Source of the DNA: Massilia antarctica
GTDB taxonomy: Bacteria; Pseudomonadota; Gammaproteobacteria; Burkholderiales; Burkholderiaceae_D
DNA length: 64,000 nucleotides
Assembly: GCF_015689335.1 (NCBI RefSeq)
Contig: NZ_CP065053.1
Location: 2,976,001 to 3,040,000 of the forward strand
Direction of reading: 5' to 3'
In this document: piece by piece, positions 9,521 to 17,341 of the stretch
How the letters are laid out: each line of letters opens with the position of its first letter
How positions within the stretch are numbered: position 1 is the stretch's first letter
Notes under the pieces: model-generated
The model's input: only the letters and a program-made list of their open reading frames with translations
Told to the model about the DNA's origin: nothing
Databases searched by the model: none
Translations under genes and position numbers: made by a program

Positions 9521-9913
9521 ATGCGTTCCAACCTGGAGCTACTGCGTTCGACCTACGAAGGCCAGTCCGGCGAGAACGCGACGCGCCTGCTGGACTTGCT
9601 GGCAGCGGACGCCGAATGGGTCGAAGCGGCCGGTTTTCCGTACGCCGGCACCTTCCGCGGTCCCGACGCCATCGTGGCCAATGTGTTCAGGCGGCTTGCC
9701 ACCGAGTGGATCGGCTATCGCGCCGAGGCGGACAGCTTTCTCGAACAGGGCGAGCAGATCGTGGCCTTCGGCTCCTACTCGGGCACGTACAAGGAAACCG
9801 GACGCGCCATGCGGGCCGCCTTTGCCCATCACTACACTTTCAGGGATGGCAAGATCGCGCACATGGTGCAGTACGTCGACAGTTACACGGTGCGCCAGGC
9901 GATGCAGCCCTGA
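9521..9913 (+). CDS. NTF2-like (SnoaL-type) protein
   Basis: A 130-residue single-domain protein with the SnoaL/NTF2 cone-fold pattern: N-terminal helix LLRSTYEG, DAEWVEAAGFPYAGTFRGPD, the strand FGSYSGTYKETGRAM, and the closing strand GKIAHMVQYVDSYTV. Members act as isomerases, cyclases or ligand binders, and the fold alone does not reveal a substrate. It starts 2 bases after the MBL-fold gene and is presumably cotranscribed. The ATG at 9521 is preferred over a GTG four codons earlier that lies inside the upstream gene. Confidence 0.75.
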   Translation: MRSNLELLRSTYEGQSGENATRLLDLLAADAEWVEAAGFPYAGTFRGPDAIVANVFRRLATEWIGYRAEADSFLEQGEQIVAFGSYSGTYKETGRAMRAAFAHHYTFRDGKIAHMVQYVDSYTVRQAMQP

Positions 9914-9940
9914 TGCATTCGTCCGCGCGGGTTCGGGTCT

Positions 9941-10549
9941 TCATCCGAAGACCTGGGCGATGCGCGCGCGCAGCACCGGCACCAGCTCCTGCTCGAACCA
10001 GGGATTACGCTGCAGCCAGGGCGTATTGCGCGGCGAGGGATGCGGCAGCGGGAAATACCCCGGTGCCACATCGCGCCACGCCTGGACGGTGGCGGTCAGC
10101 GAGGCCTTGCGGCGCGCGCCCAGAAAATGGCGCTGGGCGTGCGCGCCAATCAGCAAGGTCAATTCGATATCCGGCAATTTGGCCAGCAACTGGTCCAGCC
10201 AGAGGTCGGCGCATTCGGTGCGCGGCGGCAGATCGCCACCGTTGCCCCGGCCCGGGTAGCAGTATCCCATCGGGATGATGGCGAAGCGCCCGGGATCGTA
10301 GAAGGCATTCGCATCCACGCCCATCCACTCGCGCAACCGCGTGCCGCTGGCGTCATCCCACGGGATGCCGGAGGCGTGCACGCGCGCGCCCGGCGCCTGC
10401 CCGACGATCAGCACGCGCGCACCTTCGCCTACCTGCACGATGGGGCGCGGGCCTTTGGGCAGATGCGCTTCGCAGGCGCGGCATGCGCGCACGTCGGCCA
10501 GCAGGCTCTCCAGATTTGCATAGCGCTTGAGTACCGCGCTGTCAGTCAT
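9941..10549 (-). CDS. Uracil-DNA glycosylase superfamily protein
   Basis: A 202-residue protein of the UDG superfamily. Motif 1 is VGQAPGARVHASG followed by IPWDDASG, then IIPMGYCYPG, and the C-terminal motif is HPSPRNTPWLQRN. Cysteines in the N-terminal CRACEAHL segment resemble those of Fe-S UDGs but are too few for a complete 4-Cys cluster. Expected role: removal of uracil or other damaged bases. The start at 10549 (MTDSAVLKRY) overlaps the end of the DUF488 gene by eight bases; an alternative in-frame ATG at 10600 lies deeper inside that gene. Confidence 0.8.
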   Translation of the reverse strand: MTDSAVLKRYANLESLLADVRACRACEAHLPKGPRPIVQVGEGARVLIVGQAPGARVHASGIPWDDASGTRLREWMGVDANAFYDPGRFAIIPMGYCYPGRGNGGDLPPRTECADLWLDQLLAKLPDIELTLLIGAHAQRHFLGARRKASLTATVQAWRDVAPGYFPLPHPSPRNTPWLQRNPWFEQELVPVLRARIAQVFG

Positions 10550-11108
10550 CGGCTGGGCCGGCGGGCGGTGCCGGGTAGGTGATGCGTTCGCCGTCGACAT
10601 GGGCGAACGGCGTCAGGACATGCGGGCGGCGTCCTTTGGGACCGATGATATGTTCGACGCCAATGTGGCGTACCAGCAGCGCGTCGCCGACCATCGAGCG
10701 GTGGCAGCGCCACGGAACGGCTTCTGCGCACATCAGGACACAGCGCTGCGTTTGCGCGAGCTCGCACAATGCGTCCATGCCGTCGGCGAATTCGGGTGAC
10801 TGCATGTGGTCGGCGTAGCCGCGGAACGAGGCATTGCGCCAGCCGGTGTTGGACGAATCCTTTGCTGCGTGACGCAAGCCGCCCAGGGCCTGCAGGTAGC
10901 GGTAATCGATGCCCGCGGCGGCGAGGGAATGGGGCAACGCATCCTGGTTGAACTGGGGATTGTGGCGCGAGCGCGGCACGGTGCGCACATCGACCACGCA
11001 GCCGATCCGGTTGCTCGCAAGCAGATCCAGAAACGCCTCCAGCGGCCGGTTGGAATGGCCGATCGTACAAACGAGTACCTCGGGCGGGATGTTTGCGGGC
11101 TTTTCCAC
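10542..11108 (-). CDS. DUF488 family protein
   Basis: A DUF488 protein. The core begins VCTIGHSNRPLEAFLDLL and continues with VDVRTVPRSRHNPQFN, YRYLQALGG and the Cys pair around LMCAEAVPWRCHR. The function of the family is not established. The proposed start is a GTG at 11108 (VEKPANIPPEV). The frame stays open to an ATG at 11258, but that extension is Arg/Pro-rich and does not look coded. The gene overlaps the UDG gene by eight bases, so the two are likely coexpressed, and a nucleic-acid-related role is plausible. Confidence 0.75.
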   Translation of the reverse strand: MEKPANIPPEVLVCTIGHSNRPLEAFLDLLASNRIGCVVDVRTVPRSRHNPQFNQDALPHSLAAAGIDYRYLQALGGLRHAAKDSSNTGWRNASFRGYADHMQSPEFADGMDALCELAQTQRCVLMCAEAVPWRCHRSMVGDALLVRHIGVEHIIGPKGRRPHVLTPFAHVDGERITYPAPPAGPADD

Positions 11109-12136
11109 GAGTGAGCAAGAAGGGGCGAGGGCTGGCCGGACAGTCGTCCAAGGCGCGATCCCATGATAGCACTGCCTTTGCGGTGCACGCTTGGCTCGCC
11201 GCCGCACCCGTATCCGGACCCGCGTGGGCGCGACAAGTGCAGCCGGCGGCGCAAACATGGCGAAAACCGGCCAGATCGGATGAAAGCGTTTTCAGACGGG
11301 GGGGGAGGACACAGGCCGGCTCCGGCGCACGGGTTTGCGATGGATTGACAATCGATCGCTCGGCGAGCGCCGGGTGGCATGTGCGTATTTTCAATATTTA
11401 ACAATTCGATGCAGATCCGCGCGCGTTTTTTGCTTTCCTCAGCCGCAAATTAATTACCTAATTATAATTTTTATGTCGCAGTGGTTTACCCTATTCTCAT
11501 AGAGAAAAACCGGCTGCGGATTGGCATGCGTCGCAAATTTTCCACACTAATCCCATCGCGCGGGCCGGCCTGTCATCGATTTTCCATGCTCGTCGGGTAT
11601 TTATAGCAATGTCCCCATTCAGTCTTGACGTTTAACCTTTCCTTACGATATCGTTCCGTCAATACGAGGGCGGCAGCGGGAATGCCGCCTGCGCATTTGA
11701 CGGTCGGCCAAGCGCACCATGCCGCCCGTCAGACTCGCTGAAACGATCGAATGGCCAAAAACACGACAATTTGTCGTTTTTTTTGAAAATCGGTTGGAAA
11801 CGTTTTCACAGCTGTAAACCAGCCTGATTCTCACCCCGAATTCAGGTTCTCGACTTCCGTGCATGCCGTGACTTTCCTTTGGGCATTGGAAAGGCCGGCT
11901 GTCGGAAAGGGCGGGCAATCTTGCCGCCCGGCGAACACGCGCCGTTGCCCATGCAGCGGCCCTGGTCGCAACGTGCCCCGAGCGTGGCCGCCCGCCACGC
12001 TCCACCGCACGGGTAGGCATTGGCGCAGTGCGTGCGGTTCCCGCGCGTGGTGGGCCGGGCCTACGTCCAAAACGACCGTTCTTCGGATACCTACGCTTTT
12101 TTGTCAGCTTCGCCGCTCACAACGAATGGAATAACT
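11109..12136. other. Long non-coding leader region
   Basis: About 1 kb without a convincing gene between the divergent DUF488 gene and the 12-21 kb cluster. Base composition is patchy: 11380-11480 and 11620-11640 are clearly AT-rich, in a high-GC background. It contains TTGACG at about 11624 (a possible -35 box with no clear -10), a short palindrome CGACAATTTGTCG followed by a run of eight T at about 11764-11784, and a LacI-type palindrome at 11795-11808. The promoter of the downstream cluster is presumably here. Confidence 0.6.
11795..11808. promoter_or_regulatory. LacI-family-type operator upstream of the 12-21 kb cluster
   Basis: TGGAAACGTTTTCA, a 14-base near-palindrome centred on CG. 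It differs at one position from the perfect LacI-type site TGAAAACGTTTTCA and at two positions from each of the paired sites at 47545-47579. It lies about 330 bases before the first cluster gene, far for a simple repressor site unless the promoter is also far upstream. Functional status is inferred from the pattern only. Confidence 0.4.
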
Positions 12137-14047
12137 ATGCCTCTCGATCATATAAATACGCCTCTCTCCGCCAGCGACACCGCCGAATCCAACACCCCTC
12201 AGGAAGCCGCCGGCATGCCCGACGTGGTGGTTGGATTCGCCTGTCCACCCGATGTCTGCGCCAGCCTGCTGATGCAGCGTTCGGTCGCCAACGCGATTCA
12301 CCCTGAACTTGTGGAAGCGGGCAAGATCCGCAAACAGTCGGCCTACAAGCGCTTCCAGAATCTCGACGCCAAGGACCGGTATCGGGACGAACTGATGAGC
12401 AAACTCGTGGCCAGCTGGACGGCCACCCACGGCGCGCAAGCGGCACAAACGGCGCGCCTCATGTTCATCCGGCTGGCATCCGAGCTGAAAAAGAACGGCG
12501 CCGTTATTTTCGGTTCGCTCGTCAACAGCACCGAGTTCCGCAAGCTGGTCGATGAATACACCCGCGTCCTGCACCAGCAGGGCAGCCAGAGTCTGATCCA
12601 CTCGTACATGAACCTCGGGCATAACCCTGAATTCCTGAGCAATCCCGATATCAACGGGGCGTTTCTGCATCCGCTTCTGGTGGCGATGATCTCTTACCAG
12701 ATGGGCGGCCCGGTGCGTATCGTCGATGCGCGCGGCAAGGATGCGGAACCGATTTCCGTGCTGGCGCTCGATAACATGCTGCACATCGATAACACGCCAT
12801 TCAATGAAGAATACAAGATCATCCTGACTTGGGAACGCGGCACCACTGCGGGTCCCAAAGGCCAGAATTTCGTCTTCATTCCCGGTTCCCAGCACGGCGC
12901 CCGCAATTGCTTCGTGAATGAGCAAGGCGCGGCCTGGTCGAGCGAAAATGCCAGTATTTTCATTACCGAAGATAAGATCCAGCAAGCCTTCGACGTTCAA
13001 TTTGCCGAATTTGGAAGCGCTTCACCCGTGGTGGTCGAAGCCGCCCATCCAGACAAGCCATTAACGTCCGTATTCGCCGCCGGCGCCATCGTGCATCACC
13101 GCTACCGGACCGAAGTCGGCGAGCCGCGCAGCTGCCTGATCCTGGCGTTCCACCGCGCCGACGACAATCCGGGCCAGTTCGTCGATGCCAAATACCTGGC
13201 CGATATGGTCCAGGACGACGCGCTCAATCGCCTGCTGATGGGTTTTCACGGCAAAAATACCGAGGCCGCCTATATCGAGGCGCTGGTCGAGCGTGCCGAC
13301 CGCCTGTTCGATAAACTCATCGACCTCGATTCGCAAAAAGATGGCGCTGAAATGCTCGATCAGGGCCGGCTGGCCCTGTCGCCGCAGGAAGTCGTGGATT
13401 GGAAAAAAACCTGCACCCTGGCGCCGACGGTGGCCATGCTCAAGGACCGGGCCAAGCTGGTCACGGTTGACCAGACCTTGCCGCATCAGCAATTCGTGGA
13501 CTTGATCGAACGGCTGATGATCTTCGATAAGCACTGCCCGCTGGACCTGATCCTGTATGAAGACAATCACGAGGAAATCAGGAAATGGACCCGCAACCAG
13601 ATCCGCGAAATGCAGCTCGGCCGCTTGAAAACGCGTCTGAACGCATGGACCGCCACCATCGGCCAGCCAACCCAGGCCGACCTGCTCGATCCGGCCCAGC
13701 TGCGGGCGCTGGCGATGGAAGTATCGGCTTGCGCCACGCAGTCGATGACGAGCGGGGCGCCTGCGGTGCTCGGGCCGACCGAACGCATCTCCGCCTACGA
13801 CGCTTATCGCTCGCTGGCGCAGTTCCTGGTCGATATTGGCGAGTCGATCGTGCGCTGCGAAAACAGCCAGCATTTTCTCTCGACCTGCCTGTTCGTGTTC
13901 TGGGCCACGGATACGCTCGATATCGTGCAAGGGAAAACCAACCCGGTGGTACACGCGGCCGGGGCCAAACTGCTGGCCAATTACATCGCCACGGCCATTT
14001 TGCTTGAAATGCAAAAGCAAAAATCCGGGTTGCCGTCGGCCGCCTGA
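12137..14047 (+). CDS. Large putative Fe(II)/2OG-oxygenase-like protein, copy 1
   Basis: A 636-residue protein I cannot assign to a named family. The central region looks like a double-stranded-beta-helix oxygenase: H216-x-D218 in MLHIDNTPF, then a GPKGQNFVFIPGSQHG stretch, then H320-H321 in IVHHRYRT and R331 in GEPRSC ten residues after H321, the usual spacing of the 2-oxoglutarate-binding Arg. The N-terminal 100 residues and the C-terminal ~280 residues (helical, for example DLIERLMIFDKHCPLDLILY) are unlike ordinary PhyH or TauD enzymes. No signal peptide. The ATG at 12137 is chosen because the sequence before it (TGGAATAACT) matches that of the paralog. First gene of a five-gene same-strand block. 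Confidence 0.6.
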   Translation: MPLDHINTPLSASDTAESNTPQEAAGMPDVVVGFACPPDVCASLLMQRSVANAIHPELVEAGKIRKQSAYKRFQNLDAKDRYRDELMSKLVASWTATHGAQAAQTARLMFIRLASELKKNGAVIFGSLVNSTEFRKLVDEYTRVLHQQGSQSLIHSYMNLGHNPEFLSNPDINGAFLHPLLVAMISYQMGGPVRIVDARGKDAEPISVLALDNMLHIDNTPFNEEYKIILTWERGTTAGPKGQNFVFIPGSQHGARNCFVNEQGAAWSSENASIFITEDKIQQAFDVQFAEFGSASPVVVEAAHPDKPLTSVFAAGAIVHHRYRTEVGEPRSCLILAFHRADDNPGQFVDAKYLADMVQDDALNRLLMGFHGKNTEAAYIEALVERADRLFDKLIDLDSQKDGAEMLDQGRLALSPQEVVDWKKTCTLAPTVAMLKDRAKLVTVDQTLPHQQFVDLIERLMIFDKHCPLDLILYEDNHEEIRKWTRNQIREMQLGRLKTRLNAWTATIGQPTQADLLDPAQLRALAMEVSACATQSMTSGAPAVLGPTERISAYDAYRSLAQFLVDIGESIVRCENSQHFLSTCLFVFWATDTLDIVQGKTNPVVHAAGAKLLANYIATAILLEMQKQKSGLPSAA

Positions 14048-14065
14048 TCCACCATTAATGCTCTC

Positions 14066-14086
14066 GGCCTGCGGTGGACGCAGGCC
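14066..14086 (+). promoter_or_regulatory. Intercistronic hairpin between the two paralogs
   Basis: A perfect 8-bp stem, GGCCTGCG / CGCAGGCC, with a 5-base loop (GTGGA), in the 53-base gap between copies 1 and 2. No T-run follows, so it is more likely an RNA-stability or processing element than a terminator. Confidence 0.5.
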
Positions 14087-14100
14087 TGACTGGAATGACT

Positions 14101-15942
14101 ATGCCCCATGCAGATCAAATACAACAAGCGCCTCCTGACATCACTGTCGGTTTTTCCTGCACCGCCGAGGAACGCGATAGCCTCCTGAAAGTGCGGGCCG
14201 GCGCCCAGGCAATCCATCCGGAGCTGGTCGAAGCGGGCAAGGTGCGCAAGCTCTCCGCCTATAAACGCTTCTGGAACCTCGACACAAAGCAGCAGTTTCG
14301 CGAACAGCTGGTCGAGACCCTGGTGGCCGAGTGGCGCACAACCCATGGCCCGGAAAAAGCCGAGACGGCGCGGCTGCTGTTTGTCCGGCTTACGTCGGAA
14401 CTCGACCAGCGCGGTGCCGTGATTTTCGGATCGCTGATCGATAACGAAGCGTTTCGCGGGCTGGTCGACGAGTACACGCGAATTAACAATAGCCTGGGCA
14501 GCCAAAGCTGGATTCATTCGTATATCAACCTCGGCAATCACCTCGACTTCCTGGGCAATCCCGCCTTCAGCGGCGCCTTTCTGCACCCGCTGCTGGTGGC
14601 CATGGTGTCCTGCCAGATCGGCGGTCCGCTGCGCATCGTCGATGCGCGCGGCAAGGATGCCGAGCCGATTTCGGTGCTGGCGCAGGATAATATGCTGCAC
14701 ATCGATAACACGCCATTCAACGATGAATACAAGGTCATCCTGACCTGGGAACGCGGCCAGGCATCGGGGCCGAAGGGACAGAATTTCGTCATCATCCCGG
14801 GCACGCACCAGGGCCTGCGCAATTGCTTCGTGAATGAACAGGGCGAAGCCTGGTCCACGGAAAACGCCAGCGTGTTTACTTCGGACCAGAAGATCGAACA
14901 GGCCTTCGATATTCAAAGCAAGGTCTTCGGCCATCCATCGGCGGCGGTGGTCGAGATCAAGCACGAAAACAAGCCGCTGACCACGGTCTTCGCCTCCGGT
15001 TCGCTGGTGCATCACCGCTACCGGACCGAAGGCGGACGCCCGCGCAGCTGCCTGACGGTGTGCTTCCGCGGCGTGGACAATCCCGGCCAGTTCGTCGATA
15101 CCAAGCACCTGGGCGATATCGTCGAGGACCACGCCCTGAACCGTTTTCTGTTCGGCTTTCACGACAAGAATTCGGGCGCGGATTTTATCGCGGCATTCGC
15201 CGACCGCGCGGATGAGATTTTCGAGAAACTGAAGGATCTGTCCTTGCAATGGAACGGCGCCGAGATCGTCGACCAGCGCACGCGCGAACTGTCCGGACCG
15301 GAACTGGAAACATGGAAAGCGCTCTGCACGCGCGCACCGACAGTCGAAACCTTGAAGGCCAGGGAGAATCTGTTCAAGGTCGACGAGTGCCTGGCGCTCC
15401 CGCAGTTCATGGACTTGATCGAAAAGCTGATGATCTTCGACAAGCACGGTCCGCTCGATCTGATCCTGTACGAAGACAGTCACGAAGAAATCAGGAAGTG
15501 GGCCCGCAACCAGATCCGGGAAATGAAGTTCGACAGCCTGAAAAAGCGCCTGGCGACGTGGTCGCATCTGGTGTACCAGCCGGCCAGGGAAGATGCGCTG
15601 GCGCCGCTCGCCTTGAAGGTACTGGCCGAGGAAGTGGCGGGCTATGCGCTTCGGTCCATGCAAGGCGACGAGAAAGCGGTGCTCGGCGAAAGCGAAAAAA
15701 TCTCCGCGCGCGATGCCTACCGCTCGCTCTGGCAATTGCTGCTCGATTTGGGTGAAGCCATCCTGCGCTGCGAAACCAATCAGGATTTTCTGTCGACTTC
15801 CCTGTTCATTTTCTGGGCGGTCGATACGCTCGACATTCTCCAGCAACACGCGCACAAGGCAGTGCAGGCGGCCGGCGTGAAGCTGCTGGCGAACTATATC
15901 GCGACCACCATCCTCGTTGAAATGCAGCGCAACGCGAAGTAA
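14101..15942 (+). CDS. Large putative Fe(II)/2OG-oxygenase-like protein, copy 2
   Basis: A 613-residue paralog of the preceding gene, roughly 60% identical by eye along its whole length. All candidate catalytic residues are kept: H200-x-D202 (MLHIDNTPF), H304-H305 (LVHHRYRT) and R315 (RPRSC). The spacing between HxD and the distal His is the same as in copy 1. The sequence before the ATG (TGGAATGACT) also matches copy 1, which fixes both starts. Divergence is strongest in the N-terminal 25 residues and in the C-terminal half (RRLATWSHL-type region). The two may act on different substrates or form a heterodimer. Function unknown. Confidence 0.6.
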   Translation: MPHADQIQQAPPDITVGFSCTAEERDSLLKVRAGAQAIHPELVEAGKVRKLSAYKRFWNLDTKQQFREQLVETLVAEWRTTHGPEKAETARLLFVRLTSELDQRGAVIFGSLIDNEAFRGLVDEYTRINNSLGSQSWIHSYINLGNHLDFLGNPAFSGAFLHPLLVAMVSCQIGGPLRIVDARGKDAEPISVLAQDNMLHIDNTPFNDEYKVILTWERGQASGPKGQNFVIIPGTHQGLRNCFVNEQGEAWSTENASVFTSDQKIEQAFDIQSKVFGHPSAAVVEIKHENKPLTTVFASGSLVHHRYRTEGGRPRSCLTVCFRGVDNPGQFVDTKHLGDIVEDHALNRFLFGFHDKNSGADFIAAFADRADEIFEKLKDLSLQWNGAEIVDQRTRELSGPELETWKALCTRAPTVETLKARENLFKVDECLALPQFMDLIEKLMIFDKHGPLDLILYEDSHEEIRKWARNQIREMKFDSLKKRLATWSHLVYQPAREDALAPLALKVLAEEVAGYALRSMQGDEKAVLGESEKISARDAYRSLWQLLLDLGEAILRCETNQDFLSTSLFIFWAVDTLDILQQHAHKAVQAAGVKLLANYIATTILVEMQRNAK

Positions 15943-15962
15943 CGATGCCAGGCCTGGAACGG

Positions 15963-15991
15963 TAGCGCGGGCGGCCGCTCCGCCGGCGCTA
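15963..15991 (+). promoter_or_regulatory. Intercistronic hairpin before the ATP-grasp gene
   Basis: TAGCGC pairs with GCGCTA (6 bp). After one G-G mismatch, GGCGG pairs with CCGCC (5 bp) around a CCGCT loop. It lies 20 bases after the stop of copy 2, and the following 30 bases are fairly T-rich but without a clean run. It may attenuate transcription into the ligase and exporter genes, or stabilise the upstream mRNA. Confidence 0.45.
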
Positions 15992-16053
15992 ACGTTCGTT
16001 CGCTTGCATTCATTTTGTCCAGAAAAAGTCACAGATAAAAAAGGCAGTCGATA

Positions 16054-17298
16054 GTGAAATCTGAAAAACCTCATGTCGTGGTAATCAACGGCTGGTCCGA
16101 AGCGTGGTCGGATGGCCGCCATTCCGTCGATTCGGTGATCGACAACACCCGCTTCGATGCGAGCTATATCGTCGATCAGAACGGGTACAAGGGTTTGACG
16201 CGCGCAACGCAAGAGAGCGGCCGGGTGCGCGTGGTGGACGACATCCAGTCGCTCGGGGAACTGGAGGCCGCGTTTTCCGCACTGGCGCAGCAATTCGGCC
16301 CGGTGTTCCGCCTGATCGCCGTCAGCGAATGGGATATCCTGAGCGCGGCCACGCTGCGCGAGAAATTCGGTATCGAGGGCCTCCATACGCGCCAGGCGCT
16401 GGCGGTGCGCGACAAGGTCGCGATGAAAACCGTTGTCGGCGCCGCGGGATTCAATATTCCCGCCTATCAGGGCTGTTCCAGTGTCGAGGAACTGCGTCAA
16501 TTCGTCGGCCGCCACGGCTACCCGGTGGTGCTCAAACCGCGCAGCCTGATGGGCGGCAGGGGAGTGAAGATCATCGCCAGCAAGGCCCAGCTGGACGCCG
16601 AACAGCACGGGTACGACTTCCACGATCAGGAATGCGAAGTCTTTCACCAGGGGACCAGTTTTCACGTCGATGGACTTCTGCAGAACGGACAGCTGGTGTA
16701 TGCGATCGCTTTCCGCAACAACCGTCCGCCGATTTCCTTTTCCCGCGGCCAGCCGCTCGGCGCCATTTCCCTGCCGGCCGCGAAGCTGAAAGATAAACTC
16801 GTCGCGTTTTCCGTGGCAGTGGCCCGCAGCCTGGAGTTATTCGATAACCATTTCCATCTGGAGTTGATTCTCGATGAAAGCGACGAGCATGCGGAACCGG
16901 TATTCATCGAGGTCGGCGCGAGGGTCGGCGGTGCCGATATTCCGGCGTCGATTGAAATGCTCACCGGGGTCGATCCGATTCTTCAGCAGATCCGCGTCGA
17001 GCTGCAACAGGCGCCGCTGCCGCTGCTGGCCGATGGCGGGCAATCGGCCGCGTACCTGATGATTCCCTTCCCGCGCGCGCTTCCCTGCCGCATTCTCACG
17101 ATCGCCGCTCTGCCGCCCGCGCGCTGCCCCACCTTGGTCAAGTCGTTTCGCCGCCAGGCGGGCGACATCCTGGATGGAAAAGGCGGCTTCAGGAAGATTC
17201 CGGCGCGCTTCCTGATGCTCGGGAATTACGAGGATGTGAAACGCGATTTCGAGCACCTCGACAAGGTGCCGACCTTCGATTCGGTCGCGGTGTCTTGA
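16054..17298 (+). CDS. ATP-grasp carboxylate-amine ligase-like protein
   Basis: A 414-residue ATP-grasp protein. An N-terminal Rossmann-like domain (PHVVVINGWSEA) precedes the ATP-grasp core: YPVVLKPRSLMGGRGVKII binds ATP, HLELILD and FIEVGARVGGADIP carry the metal ligands, and the C-terminal domain ends near residue 400. The arrangement is that of free-standing amino-acid ligases (BacD or L-amino-acid ligase type), which join a carboxylate to an amine via an acyl phosphate. The start is GTG, with AAGG ten bases upstream. It stands between the oxygenase-like pair and the ABC exporter, as in small peptide or amino-acid antimetabolite pathways; the substrate is unknown. Confidence 0.78.
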   Translation: MKSEKPHVVVINGWSEAWSDGRHSVDSVIDNTRFDASYIVDQNGYKGLTRATQESGRVRVVDDIQSLGELEAAFSALAQQFGPVFRLIAVSEWDILSAATLREKFGIEGLHTRQALAVRDKVAMKTVVGAAGFNIPAYQGCSSVEELRQFVGRHGYPVVLKPRSLMGGRGVKIIASKAQLDAEQHGYDFHDQECEVFHQGTSFHVDGLLQNGQLVYAIAFRNNRPPISFSRGQPLGAISLPAAKLKDKLVAFSVAVARSLELFDNHFHLELILDESDEHAEPVFIEVGARVGGADIPASIEMLTGVDPILQQIRVELQQAPLPLLADGGQSAAYLMIPFPRALPCRILTIAALPPARCPTLVKSFRRQAGDILDGKGGFRKIPARFLMLGNYEDVKRDFEHLDKVPTFDSVAVS

Positions 17299-17341
17299 TG
17301 ATCCGATTTCTTATCCTAACGACAGTCAGGCTGGTGAAGTC

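Noticed and set aside
11764..11784. CGACAATTTGTCG followed by eight T considered as a terminator
   Set aside because: The stem is only four or five pairs with a short loop, and no plus-strand gene ends upstream of it; kept only as a note on the leader.
13981..16665. An 894-codon minus-strand open frame opposite the two large paralogs
   Set aside because: It is the mirror of well-supported plus-strand genes; high GC at third positions leaves few stops on the other strand. No domain, start signal or sensible composition.
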